Shown: piece after piece, positions 57,201 through 64,000 of the stretch
Layout of the letters: every line of letters starts with the position of its first letter
Numbering within the stretch: the stretch's first letter is position 1
DNA from: Candidatus Enterococcus myersii
GTDB lineage: Bacteria > Bacillota > Bacilli > Lactobacillales > Enterococcaceae
Length of the DNA stretch: 64,000 nucleotides
NCBI RefSeq assembly: GCF_017316025.1
Contig: NZ_JAFLVT010000015.1
Coordinates: 24,926 to 88,925 of the forward strand
Direction of reading: 5' to 3'
Program-made: the position numbers and the translations under genes
The notes under the pieces: model-generated
What the model was told of the DNA's origin: nothing
Database searches by the model: none
Seen by the model: only the letters and a program-made list of their open reading frames with translations

Positions 57201-57768
57201 TTTTGTAATGGATAATGAATTATATGCCAATACAGGTGGACAAATGTCCAAAGCAACGCCAACTTCTGCGATTGCAAAATTTGCTGCTGGTGGGAAGAAA
57301 ACGAAGAAAAAAGATTTGGGTATGATGGCAATTGCTTATCAAGATGTTTATGTCGCTCAAATTTCAATCGAGGCTAACGCAAAACAAGCTTTAAAAGCCA
57401 TTATGGAAGCCGAAGCTTATCCGGGCCCTTCAATTATCATTGGTTATACCCCTTGTATTAACCACGGAATTAAAGGTGGCATGAGCCAGTCTATTAAAGA
57501 AAGTAAGGCTGCTGTTGAAAGTGGTTACTGGCAATTGTATCGTTATGATCCGCGCTTACGGGAAAAAGGTAAAGATCCAATGCGAATTGACTTTAAAAAA
57601 GTTGATTTTACCAAGATGAATGAATTTTTAGAAAATCAAGTTCGTTTTTCTGCTTTGCGCAACATTAAATCATCAACTGAAGAGGTGGATGAAATGTTAG
57701 AGCAAACGGTTCAAGATATGGAAGAAAGAACCGGAGTATACAGCCAATTAGCAGATTTGAAGAAATAG
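54226..57768 (+). CDS. nifJ: Pyruvate:ferredoxin (flavodoxin) oxidoreductase
   Basis: 1180-residue single-chain PFOR that oxidises pyruvate to acetyl-CoA and CO2, passing electrons to flavodoxin or ferredoxin. N-terminal domain with AAIYPITPSSTMAE, an EKR region, two [4Fe-4S] sites (CTQCNECAFICP, CTGCGLCVEACP), a further cysteine pair CAGCGETPY and the thiamine diphosphate-binding GGDGWAYDIGY. All ligands are intact. The ATG at 54226 follows GAGGTGA. A short inverted repeat TTATGGC/GCCATAA (54186-54204) precedes it. Key source of low-potential electrons for the neighbouring hydrogenase. Confidence 0.97.
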   Translation: MKKMKTMDGNTAAAYISYAFTEVAAIYPITPSSTMAEMVDEWSSVNDQRNIFGETVNLVELQSEAGAAGTVHGSLKTGVLTTTYTASQGLLLMIPNMFKIAGELLPTVFHVAARAVSTNALSIFGDHSDVMAARQTGFCMLAESSVQEVMDLSAVAHLASIEGSLPFMNFFDGFRTSHELQKIEVLDYDDLKEMVNWEELDKFRQRGMNPNHPTVSGTAQNPDIHFQQRETVNQYYDNILPVVQKYMGKINALRGTDYDLTNYYGDPNATEVIISMGSASPTIQQTVDYLNKQGRKVGHLNIHLYRPFPAENMLQNLPDTVERIAVLDRTKEPGSDGEPLLLDVQSVLYRHVNRPIVIGGRYGIASKDVTPDQIVTVFDHLLLPPEQLKYRFTIGIKDDVTHLSLPQSEILDLTSPSTFQAKFWGFGSDGTVGANKQAIKIIGNNTEQYAQAYFAYDSKKSGGLTISHLRFGDHEIRSTYNVESADYIACHNSAYIHQYELLKGLKDGGTFLLNTVWDEEKVKKNLPSRLKKYLAVHNINFYIINAMDISIKNGLGRRINTVCSAAFFEVTDIMQRETFLPLLKQEVQNAYGKKSMKLVENNWNAIDETFAALTKVEVPKEWADIKVPSRNPKDDMNKPAYIRNILEPINRQEGNSLSVKDLMDNDMLGGTMAMGSAAYEKRGIALEVPEWLPDACTQCNECAFICPHAAIRPFLADEEEAKEAPAGFITRKMRGADGLEYRIQVSVEDCTGCGLCVEACPAKGKALVMKPYEEMKDEAMNWAFAMTLRQKANPVKKESVKGSQFEQPLLEFSGACAGCGETPYIKLLTQLYGDRMMIANTTGCSSIWGGSSPATPYTTNASGCGPAWSNSLFEDNAEFGLGMYIANETKRKRLATAVESILQQNSVSKETTALLTDWLEHIHDGSGTQQRAAKVISALKTETDSAAVTPLLKYQDMFVKPSQWIIGGDGWAYDIGYSGIDHILATGADVNIFVMDNELYANTGGQMSKATPTSAIAKFAAGGKKTKKKDLGMMAIAYQDVYVAQISIEANAKQALKAIMEAEAYPGPSIIIGYTPCINHGIKGGMSQSIKESKAAVESGYWQLYRYDPRLREKGKDPMRIDFKKVDFTKMNEFLENQVRFSALRNIKSSTEEVDEMLEQTVQDMEERTGVYSQLADLKK

Positions 57769-57769
57769 T

Positions 57770-57807
57770 AAAAAGCCAGTTTTGCCGTAAGCAAAACTGG
57801 CTTTTTT
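57770..57807 (+). terminator. Terminator after nifJ
   Basis: AAAAAGCCAGTTTTGC and GCAAAACTGGCTTTTT pair perfectly with a 5-nt loop and extended T run. Likely also ends the leftward gene at 57828. Confidence 0.92.
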
Positions 57808-57827
57808 TATATAAAAGAAGGTTATGT

Positions 57828-58169
57828 TTAATCAGTAATTTCACGAATGGAGAAGCTAGCTGATTTAAACAAATGATGATTTATTACGAAGACTTTATCG
57901 TGCTGTTCGTGAACTTTACCAATTTCATATTTAATAATTTTTTCTTCGCCAGCTTTTAAGATATGCTGGGATTGATAGGGTTTAGTATGTTTGGGATTAT
58001 CTAACCAATTTCTGGTGTCTAAACTATAGCTGTTATGAATTGCCTGCACCGTACCGTCAAAGACTTTGATGTGAAAGTACATTGTACCGGTTTTGTTAAA
58101 ATGCAAAGTATGAAGACGCTTATTGCCAAATAATTTTGTGAGGAAGATTTTTTCCGGATTAGTTTTCAT
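57828..58169 (-). CDS. Uncharacterised 113-residue protein downstream of the fluoride exporter
   Basis: Soluble protein without a motif I recognise. The ATG at 58169 follows AAGGAGCC; a longer frame to 58211 lies within the preceding gene. It overlaps the end of the CLC gene by 11 bp, so it is on the same riboswitch-controlled transcript. Mostly beta-rich with many His and Lys residues. A role in fluoride stress would be inferred from position only. Confidence 0.65.
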   Translation of the reverse strand: MKTNPEKIFLTKLFGNKRLHTLHFNKTGTMYFHIKVFDGTVQAIHNSYSLDTRNWLDNPKHTKPYQSQHILKAGEEKIIKYEIGKVHEQHDKVFVINHHLFKSASFSIREITD

Positions 58170-59439
58170 TTGAGGCTCCTTTTTTGGGAATTTCAGATAA
58201 GCGATAGCCAACGTGCTTTTTTAAAAGAACAGATTTTGGTCGCACAATAAGTTGAGACGTATAAATCCCTTGATGACCGGATATGAAATAACTAATAAAA
58301 GCACTTGCTACATAAAAAGGCAGCATTTTTGCGCCGAATAAGTCAATCCCCAACATAATTGTCGTTAAAGGAGCGTTAGCAGCACAGCCGAAGACACAAA
58401 TCATACCAATGGCAGCAAATAAGCTAGGTGAAAGTTGAAAACTGGTAGCAATTCCAGATCCTAAAGCAGACCCGATATCAAATAAAGGTGTCACTTCACC
58501 ACCTTGAAAACCTGCCCCCAAACTTAAACTAGTAAACAATAATTTAAACAAGGCCTGTTTTACAGATGCAAGTCCTAAAAAGGCATCCTTTATCATCCAA
58601 AGGCTCAATCCTTCATATTTTTCTCCTTGCAAAAGGAGCATTAGGATAACTACAATCGCACCTGTAACAAATGCTCGTATTAAAAAATGGGGAAGAGCTT
58701 GGTGATAAAACTTTTTAAAGCTGTGAGTTAAGTAGGCAAACAGTCGTCCAGCTAAACCAAAGGCAATGCTTGCAACAATAAATACTAAAATAAAGCGGGG
58801 TGTAATGTTTGTTAATTCCTCAATATGATAATGACTATGACTGGTACCCCAAATTAACGCTGTAAAATTGCCGACGTATGCAGCTGTAAAGCAAGCTAGT
58901 AAAGCGTTGCGCTCTATTTTTCCAATATACGCCATTTCCATGCCAAAAAATGCTCCAGCTAAAGGAGTACCAAAGATCGAGGCAAAACCGGCACTGATAC
59001 CCGCGTGAATTAATAGTTTGCGGTTTTTTTTATTTAATTTTAATTGTAAGCCTAATTTGTTTGAAACAACACCGCCAATTTGTACAGCACTGCCTTCACG
59101 ACCAACAGAGGCACCAAATAAATGGGATAAAATTGTAAAGATAAAAGTAAAAAATCCCATTCTGACTGGTACACGAGCTTCTTTTTGAATACTTTCAATA
59201 ATCAAATTGTTACCCTTATCTGCGCCTTTGCCATAATTTTGGTATATATAGGCAGTTAGGACACCCAGTATTGGTAAAAAAAATAGGAGATAGGCATGGC
59301 TATCTCGGAAACTTCCCACCCAAGCTAAACCGGCTAATAAAAAATGAGAGACGGTCCCGGTAATAAGTGCAACAATGAAAACCGCACCGTAAAAAATGCC
59401 ACTTTCTTTTACCATTTTTACTACTGCTTTTTCGAACAT
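58159..59439 (-). CDS. CLC-family fluoride/proton antiporter (CLC-F type)
   Basis: 426-residue CLC membrane protein. The selectivity region has GASVGREGSAVQIGG and a KGNNLIIE segment in place of the chloride-type GSGIP, plus GAGFQGGEVTPLFDIGSALG. These, and a fluoride riboswitch directly upstream, indicate the CLC-F branch that exports F-, not a chloride channel. AGGGGGAT lies before the ATG at 59439. It shares a transcript with the 113-residue unknown. Confidence 0.88.
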   Translation of the reverse strand: MFEKAVVKMVKESGIFYGAVFIVALITGTVSHFLLAGLAWVGSFRDSHAYLLFFLPILGVLTAYIYQNYGKGADKGNNLIIESIQKEARVPVRMGFFTFIFTILSHLFGASVGREGSAVQIGGVVSNKLGLQLKLNKKNRKLLIHAGISAGFASIFGTPLAGAFFGMEMAYIGKIERNALLACFTAAYVGNFTALIWGTSHSHYHIEELTNITPRFILVFIVASIAFGLAGRLFAYLTHSFKKFYHQALPHFLIRAFVTGAIVVILMLLLQGEKYEGLSLWMIKDAFLGLASVKQALFKLLFTSLSLGAGFQGGEVTPLFDIGSALGSGIATSFQLSPSLFAAIGMICVFGCAANAPLTTIMLGIDLFGAKMLPFYVASAFISYFISGHQGIYTSQLIVRPKSVLLKKHVGYRLSEIPKKGASNEN

Positions 59440-59501
59440 TTAAATCCCCCTAAAAATAATGTGATGAAATATCTGGGTTGATGTTTTCGCAAAATAAACA
59501 C

Positions 59502-59600
59502 AAAAAAAGCTAATGGTTCTACAAATAAACTTGCAGAAGTCATTAGCTTTAATAGCGGTTTTGGATAATTCCAAGGGAGAACATCATTCCCGAGATATTT
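59502..59600 (-). promoter_or_regulatory. Fluoride riboswitch (crcB motif) with terminator
   Basis: On the minus strand the aptamer reads GGGAATGATGTTCTCCC, then AAAACCGCT and AGCTAATGACTTCTGC, matching the crcB consensus (GATGGNGTTCNCC..AAACNGCT..AGCTNATGACTNCTAC). AAAGCTAATG of the aptamer also pairs with CATTAGCTTT (59506-59515) plus a T run to form a terminator. Fluoride binding would favour read-through into the exporter gene. Confidence 0.9.
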
Positions 59601-59747
59601 AACTGTTGTTAGTTTAGCGAAAAGTAGTATTCAAGTCAAGAAAATTTCAGAAAATATTTTTTGACAGTGAATAACGTCAATGCTTTGTCAGTTTGACGCG
59701 CTTTTGATAACATGATGATGTATTTAAAATAAATTTGAGGTGAAGAT

Positions 59748-60707
59748 ATGCGAATAAATAAATCTAAAGTTGCAATTATTGGTAGTGGTCTGGTGGGTTC
59801 TTCAACTGCCTTTAGTCTCATTACCCAAGGTGTTTGTGATGAAGTGTTAATGGTTGATATAAATGCTGAAAAAGCGTCAGGTGAAGTACGGGATTTGCGA
59901 AATTCCATTCGTTTTTTAGGTCGGAATGTGCGGGTAAAAGCTGGCACATACACAGATTGTGCAGATGCAGATATTGTCGTTATTACTGCCGGTGCACCAC
60001 CAAAAACAGGACAAACGCGATTGGATACCTTAGATATTAGTGCCAAAATTGCTAAATCAATTGTGGAACCTGTCATGGCAAGTGGTTTTGATGGAATTTT
60101 TATTGTTGTTTCTAATCCAGTCGATATGTTAGCACATTTGGTTTATAAATTATCAGGGCTACCCAAAAACCAAGTGATTGGTTCTGGAACTTCTGTTGAT
60201 TCCGCTCGTTTACAAAACTTTTTAGCAGATTTAGTTGATGTTGATCCGAGAAGTGTATATGCATACGCTCTAGGTGAGCATGGGGATTCTTTAATGGTAC
60301 CTTGGTCAATGGTGACGGTAGCGGGAAAATCATTTACAGATATCATCGCTGATAATACGGAATTAGTAGGAGATGTAGACTTAGATGAGATAGTTTATAA
60401 AACTACACAAGAAGGTTGGGAAATCTATAACCGTAAAGGAACAACTTATTATGGGATTGCATCTGCCTGCGTGGGGATTATTAAAGCTGTTTTATATGAC
60501 GAAAACTCAATTGTTCCGGTTTCAACTTTATTGGAAGGTGAGTACGATGAAACAGGAATTTTTGCTGGTGTTCCAGCTGTTTTAAATCGCTCGGGTGTTT
60601 TTGATATCTTAGAAATTCATATGACTGCAGAAGAAGAAGCAAAATTCCGTCAGTCTGCAACGGTTATTCGGGAATACACAGAAAAAATTCAAAAGTATGA
60701 AAACTAG
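59748..60707 (+). CDS. ldh: L-lactate dehydrogenase
   Basis: 319-residue NAD-dependent L-2-hydroxyacid dehydrogenase. N-terminal Rossmann loop IGSGLVGSSTAFSL, catalytic His in GEHGDSLM, substrate Arg in GQTRLDTLDI, NAD-binding VSNPVDMLAHLVYK. GAGGTGAAG precedes the ATG. The NPVDML motif fits lactate dehydrogenase better than L-hydroxyisocaproate dehydrogenase, but the substrate loop should be compared. It competes with PFOR for pyruvate. Confidence 0.9.
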   Translation: MRINKSKVAIIGSGLVGSSTAFSLITQGVCDEVLMVDINAEKASGEVRDLRNSIRFLGRNVRVKAGTYTDCADADIVVITAGAPPKTGQTRLDTLDISAKIAKSIVEPVMASGFDGIFIVVSNPVDMLAHLVYKLSGLPKNQVIGSGTSVDSARLQNFLADLVDVDPRSVYAYALGEHGDSLMVPWSMVTVAGKSFTDIIADNTELVGDVDLDEIVYKTTQEGWEIYNRKGTTYYGIASACVGIIKAVLYDENSIVPVSTLLEGEYDETGIFAGVPAVLNRSGVFDILEIHMTAEEEAKFRQSATVIREYTEKIQKYEN

Positions 60708-60819
60708 TCTGAATTTTTCCTGTTGCGCATAAAGTAAAAAAAGTAAACCACATCAATTAAATGGTTAAATCGCCATAAGTTGAATAAAAAATAGTATCCG
60801 ATTTTTAGGAGGTCAAAAT

Positions 60820-60957
60820 TTGAAAGTAGAAGTTAAAAATAAAGATTTCCATTATCAATTGACTTTTGAAAGAAAAACCATTGAAAATGTCACCTTGATT
60901 GTGTGTGGCACGATTTTATTGAAAAAGTTAATCAAAGGTTGGCGTAAGAAACGATAG
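60820..60957 (+). CDS. 45-residue basic protein with TTG start
   Basis: Starts TTG at 60820 after TAGGAGG and reads MKVEVKNKDFHYQLTFERK, then a hydrophobic patch IENVTLIVCGTILLKKLIKG and a basic end WRKKR. Strong ribosome site and no overlap with neighbours make it likely real. Not a known family. The rest of 60958-61295 holds the promoter region of the LysM-3D gene. Confidence 0.6.
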   Translation: MKVEVKNKDFHYQLTFERKTIENVTLIVCGTILLKKLIKGWRKKR

Positions 60958-61201
60958 TAGAAAGGGATATTACATTACAAAATAGAGTAACAAAATAATA
61001 TTTTTGTAATTTTTAGGTTGAAAGTAAGGCTTTCATTTTACGATTAATGTTTTCTTAATTTTTATCACTTAAATTATGGTTGTTATATGACAATTGTCAG
61101 AAAATTTTTGAAGGAAATAATTCAAAAGATAAAAGGAATAGACCGCCTCTTTTTTAATAAAGCTGGTTTTTTGTAATAATTTTTGTGAAACTGAAATATT
61201 C

Positions 61202-61245
61202 TGTTACGGCGTTGTCACCTATAAATCGCTGCTCCTTGTTATGAT
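61202..61245 (+). promoter_or_regulatory. WalR-like box and extended -10 of the LysM-3D gene
   Basis: TGTTAC (61202-61207), 5 nt, TGTCAC (61213-61218) resembles the WalR direct repeat TGTWAH-N5-TGTWAH at 11 of 12 positions. An extended -10 TGTTATGAT lies at 61237-61245. A wall-stress two-component input on this wall-protein gene would fit. Confidence 0.5.
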
Positions 61246-61295
61246 ATACAAGTCGTTTGAGACGAATATTGAAACAATAAAGGAGCAACTTATAG

Positions 61296-61931
61296 ATGAA
61301 ATTAGTAAAATCACTTTTTGCAACAACAGCAATTCTAGCCGGTGTCGCAGCCTTTGGTGTTAATGCCAATGCCGCCGAAGTTGAACATACCGTTACAAGT
61401 TCAGATACATTAACAAGTATCTCTTTGAAATACTATGGTGACACAGATCATGTTCAAGCAATTGCCACAGCAAATAAAATTGCAAACGTTGATTTAATCA
61501 TTGATGGACAAGTATTGAAATTTGATACAGATAAAGATGTTACAACTTCATCAGACACTACTGCTGCTGCACCAGCTAATCAAACAACGAGCCAAGAAGA
61601 AAGTTCAGCAGCAACAACGAATACAGCCTACTCTGGTCGTACAATCACGATGGAGTCAACTGCATATAGCTCTGATCCGGCCGATGCTTTAGGTGGAGGC
61701 ACAGTGACTGCGACTGGTCAAAATCTTTTGGAAAATCCGATGGCAGTTGCCGTTGATCCTAGCGTTATTCCTTTAGGTACCCATTTATATGTTGAAGGTT
61801 ATGGCGAGGCCTACGCAGTTGATACGGGTTCTGCAATTCAAGGAAATATTATTGACGTTCATTTTCCGACAGCCGCACAATGTGATGTTTGGGGCCGCCG
61901 ACAAGTGCAAGTAACCATTTTAGATAATTAA
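61296..61931 (+). CDS. Secreted LysM and 3D-domain protein
   Basis: 211-residue exported protein. The signal peptide is cleaved near NANA-AEV (about residue 27). It has one LysM domain (about 30-78: HTVTSSDTLTSISLKYYGD), a Ser/Thr/Ala linker, and a C-terminal 3D domain with the three aspartates around VAVDPSVIPLGTHLYV, AVDTG and IIDVHF. Such proteins bind or cut peptidoglycan, e.g. as lytic transglycosylases. AAGGAGC precedes the ATG. A WalR-like box upstream and a strong terminator downstream frame it. Confidence 0.9.
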   Translation: MKLVKSLFATTAILAGVAAFGVNANAAEVEHTVTSSDTLTSISLKYYGDTDHVQAIATANKIANVDLIIDGQVLKFDTDKDVTTSSDTTAAAPANQTTSQEESSAATTNTAYSGRTITMESTAYSSDPADALGGGTVTATGQNLLENPMAVAVDPSVIPLGTHLYVEGYGEAYAVDTGSAIQGNIIDVHFPTAAQCDVWGRRQVQVTILDN

Positions 61932-61954
61932 TTTAAAAATTATAATTAGAGGCG

Positions 61955-62000
61955 CAAGCCAGTCTTTCATATTGAAAAAGACTGGCTTGTGATTTTTTGC
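61955..62000 (+). terminator. Terminator of the LysM-3D gene
   Basis: CAAGCCAGTCTTT and AAAGACTGGCTTG arms with a short loop, followed by a T run. Confidence 0.9.
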
Positions 62001-62166
62001 TTTTTTTTTGCAAACAAGCCTGCTACGTAATAAATATATGAGAAAAAAGTGAAAATCATTAAAAAATAGACATGGTTTTGTTTTTTGTTTGTCATTTTAT
62101 TGTATACTTAAATTATTAGGTACTTTTTTGGCAAAAGTATCGAAAATTTTTTTAAGGAGGGACCAT

Positions 62167-62850
62167 ATGCGAAAAAATTTTCAAGAAGTGATTGTTGCTA
62201 TTTTACCGATGACAGTTTTAATTGTCATTTTGACTTTTATTTTTGCGCCGTTACCTTTTGAAGACCTGGCTACTTTTATTGTTGGGGCAGGAATTATGAT
62301 GATTGGCATGACGCTGTTTTTATTTGGTGCGGAATATTCGATGTTGCGAGTTGGCGAATTAGTAGGGGAATATATGATCAAACGCCGCAGTTTAGCAATC
62401 ATGATTAGTCTGGGCTTTTCAATTGGCATCGGGATAACAATTGCCGAGCCTTCTGTCCAGGTTTTGGCACAACAAGTGACAGAAATCTCAGAGGGTACGA
62501 TTACAAAAGCTGTTCTGGTTGGAGTAGTAAGCGTCGGTACGGGAATATTTCTGGCTTTTGCCTTGTTACGAACAGTGTTTCGTCTGTCTTATTATCACAT
62601 GATGTTAATTGGCTATGTTGCAGTCTTTATCGCCTCATTTTTTACCAGCCCGGAATTTATGCCGATCGCTTTTGATGCCGGCGGCGTTACCACAGGTCCG
62701 GTTACAGTACCGTTTATTTTAGCATTGGCCAGTGGGTTGACGAGTATGATTCATCAAGGAAAAGGAGAAAACGATAGTTTTGGTATGGTAGGTGTTTCTT
62801 CTTTAGGTCCAATACTTGCGGTAATGGTTTTGGGGGTGATTTTCCAATGA
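62167..62850 (+). CDS. DUF1538 membrane protein, first copy
   Basis: 227-residue protein with about six membrane helices of the DUF1538 family. Conserved parts include GAGIMMIGMTLFLFGAEYSM, ITIAEPSVQVLAQQV and IAFDAGGVTTGPVTVPFIL. The glycine-rich GGVTTGP with the Asp and the AEPSVQ motif lie in membrane-embedded segments, as in ion-coupled transporters. AAGGAGGGACC precedes ATG 62167. It overlaps the second copy by 4 bp. The family has no established function. Confidence 0.88.
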   Translation: MRKNFQEVIVAILPMTVLIVILTFIFAPLPFEDLATFIVGAGIMMIGMTLFLFGAEYSMLRVGELVGEYMIKRRSLAIMISLGFSIGIGITIAEPSVQVLAQQVTEISEGTITKAVLVGVVSVGTGIFLAFALLRTVFRLSYYHMMLIGYVAVFIASFFTSPEFMPIAFDAGGVTTGPVTVPFILALASGLTSMIHQGKGENDSFGMVGVSSLGPILAVMVLGVIFQ

Positions 62851-63602
62851 TTTTTTTACAACAAGTCTTTACCGGCTTCACTGAAATGATTAAAGATGTC
62901 TTAATTGCAATTTTTCCAATTGTCTTTTTATTTGTCTTGTTAAATTTTACCAGCTTTAAGCTGAGTAAAAAGAAATTCAGTCAGATTTTAAAAGGTTTTT
63001 TGATTACGACAGTAGGGTTAATTTTATTTTTGCATGGTGTTAACATTGCTTATGTGCCAGTGGGGCAATATTTAGGAAGTGAAATTGCACAACTGGATTA
63101 CAATTGGATTTTAATTCCCTTGGGATTTTTAATGGGTTTTTTGGTAGGCTTTGCTGAACCTGCAATTCACGTGATGGTCAAACAAGTGGAAGAAGAAAGT
63201 GGTGGAACGGTACGCGGCAAGGTACTATTAGCTGTCGTGTCGCTTGGAATTGGGGCAGCGGTTAGTTTGTCGATGTGGCGTTTACTGGCAGGATTTAGCC
63301 TTTATTACTTTCTTATTCCGGGCTATATTGCAGTCTTTATTTTGGGACGTAAAGTTGACAAAATGTTTTTGGCCATGGCATTTGATAATGGCGGGGTGGC
63401 AACTGGACCGATGTGTTCAACCTTTATTTTATCAATGGCCGTTGCTATTGCGGCTGAAATTGAAGGGCGTAGCCCGTTGATTGATGGTTTTGGTGTGGTG
63501 GCCTTAATTGCCCTAACACCGATTTTATCCACCTTAGCACTAGGATATATTTATAAAAAAAGAGCAGAACAAAAAGCAGTGAAAATGGAGGCTGAAAAAT
63601 GA
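62847..63602 (+). CDS. DUF1538 membrane protein, second copy
   Basis: 251-residue paralogue of the preceding protein. It shares the same landmarks: FVGFAEPAIHVMVKQVEEES and AFDNGGVATGPMCSTFIL, so each half of a probable heterodimer carries one AEP and one GGV-TGP motif. Overlaps both neighbours (4 bp each), which implies strict co-translation with the first copy and the P-II-like protein. Confidence 0.88.
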   Translation: MIFLQQVFTGFTEMIKDVLIAIFPIVFLFVLLNFTSFKLSKKKFSQILKGFLITTVGLILFLHGVNIAYVPVGQYLGSEIAQLDYNWILIPLGFLMGFLVGFAEPAIHVMVKQVEEESGGTVRGKVLLAVVSLGIGAAVSLSMWRLLAGFSLYYFLIPGYIAVFILGRKVDKMFLAMAFDNGGVATGPMCSTFILSMAVAIAAEIEGRSPLIDGFGVVALIALTPILSTLALGYIYKKRAEQKAVKMEAEK

Positions 63603-63967
63603 ACAAACCAGTAGCTTTGAACCTTGAGATGATTATTACGATTGTAGACCGTGGCATTGGCGATGAGGTCATTAATTATTCAAAATTAGCCGGAGCAAAT
63701 GGCGGAACTTTGCTTCATGGTAAAGGATCTGGCTCTCATGATAAAGGAAAGTTTTTCGGGATTGAAATTGAACCTGAAAAAGATGTTGTTTTGACTTTGG
63801 TGCCAGATACTTTAACAAATGAAGTAATGGATGCTATTGGTAAAGGGATTAAAATTAGCGAGCCCGGTAATGGAATTTGCTTTAGTATTGATATTGATAA
63901 GGTAATGGGAATCACAGAAATCAATTCCTATCGTAAAGTAGTCGATATGGATCAATTATTAGATTAG
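63599..63967 (+). CDS. P-II-like regulatory protein linked to DUF1538
   Basis: 122-residue protein with the ferredoxin-like fold of the GlnB/P-II superfamily (EMIITIVDRGIGDEVINYSK and DVVLTLVPDTLTNEVMDAIG). The usual uridylylation Tyr51 region is not recognisable. It starts inside the stop of the second DUF1538 gene. P-II proteins commonly gate membrane transporters by binding nucleotides and 2-oxoglutarate, so this one probably controls the DUF1538 pair. The window ends 33 bp later. Confidence 0.82.
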   Translation: MNKPVALNLEMIITIVDRGIGDEVINYSKLAGANGGTLLHGKGSGSHDKGKFFGIEIEPEKDVVLTLVPDTLTNEVMDAIGKGIKISEPGNGICFSIDIDKVMGITEINSYRKVVDMDQLLD

Positions 63968-64000
63968 TGTAGTAAAAAAGTAAAATCACCAGCTGGTATT

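Noticed and set aside
58159..59439. Annotation as a voltage-gated chloride channel
   Set aside because: Upstream fluoride riboswitch and CLC-F-like selectivity segments favour a fluoride exporter.

Overview
The window looks like the chromosome of a low-GC Gram-positive lactic acid bacterium, most likely of the Enterococcaceae (Enterococcus/Vagococcus type). The basis is family-level recognition: a fabD-fabG-fabF-accB-fabZ-accC-accD-accA operon, the yqeG-yqeH-yhbY-nadD-yqeK-rsfS-yqeM run, a rimP-nusA-rnpM-ylxQ-infB-rbfA operon, a T-box-controlled thrS, strong AGGAGG ribosome binding sites and many TTG/GTG starts. No species is claimed, because no search could be run.

Layout. 1-6.5 kb: the end of the type II fatty acid synthesis operon. 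6.5-11.2 kb: a Nudix hydrolase, a polar amino acid ABC importer, a tiny membrane peptide plus a 95-residue unknown, and an aminoglycoside-phosphotransferase-family gene broken by two nonsense codons. 11.4-18.6 kb: an integrated element in the 3' end of tRNA-Gly(CCC), bounded by a perfect 48-bp direct repeat. It carries a tyrosine integrase, a phage-like repressor, an excisionase-like protein, a Rep_trans (MobT-like) relaxase/initiator, a truncated Rgg regulator and a NapA-type Na+/H+ antiporter. 18.8-25.3 kb: the yqe ribosome-assembly/NAD operon, tmcAL and a YebC-family gene. 25.3-35.6 kb: small membrane proteins, glpK, helD, an ANT(6)-like nucleotidyltransferase, a P1B metal ATPase and a tautomerase. 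35.6-38.7 kb: T-box-thrS and two small membrane proteins. 38.7-46.2 kb: the nusA-infB operon, truB and ribF. 46.3-57.8 kb: an anaerobic electron-transfer island. 57.8-59.6 kb: a CLC-type fluoride exporter under a fluoride riboswitch. 59.7-64 kb: lactate dehydrogenase, a 45-residue protein, a LysM-3D wall protein, and a cassette of two DUF1538 membrane proteins with a P-II-like protein.

The most striking part is 46.4-57.8 kb. It holds a three-subunit NAD-linked [FeFe]-hydrogenase (HydC-HydB-HydA), an ECF S component, flavodoxin, an NfnA/NfnB-type ferredoxin:NADP oxidoreductase and pyruvate:ferredoxin/flavodoxin oxidoreductase. Together they would let pyruvate oxidation feed a low-potential carrier that is re-oxidised to H2 or used for NADPH. 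This is unusual for a lactic acid bacterium. The hydrogenase maturases HydE, HydF and HydG are not in the window. CcpA-type cre boxes lie just downstream of the extended -10 elements of the hydrogenase operon and of the ECF gene, which suggests a shared catabolite-repressed programme.

Regulatory and genetic oddities include an apparent ATA start codon for rsfS, an intrinsic terminator in the rimP-nusA leader, loss of the PTS-phosphorylated histidine in GlpK, and a possible older copy of the element's left end flanking the napA segment.
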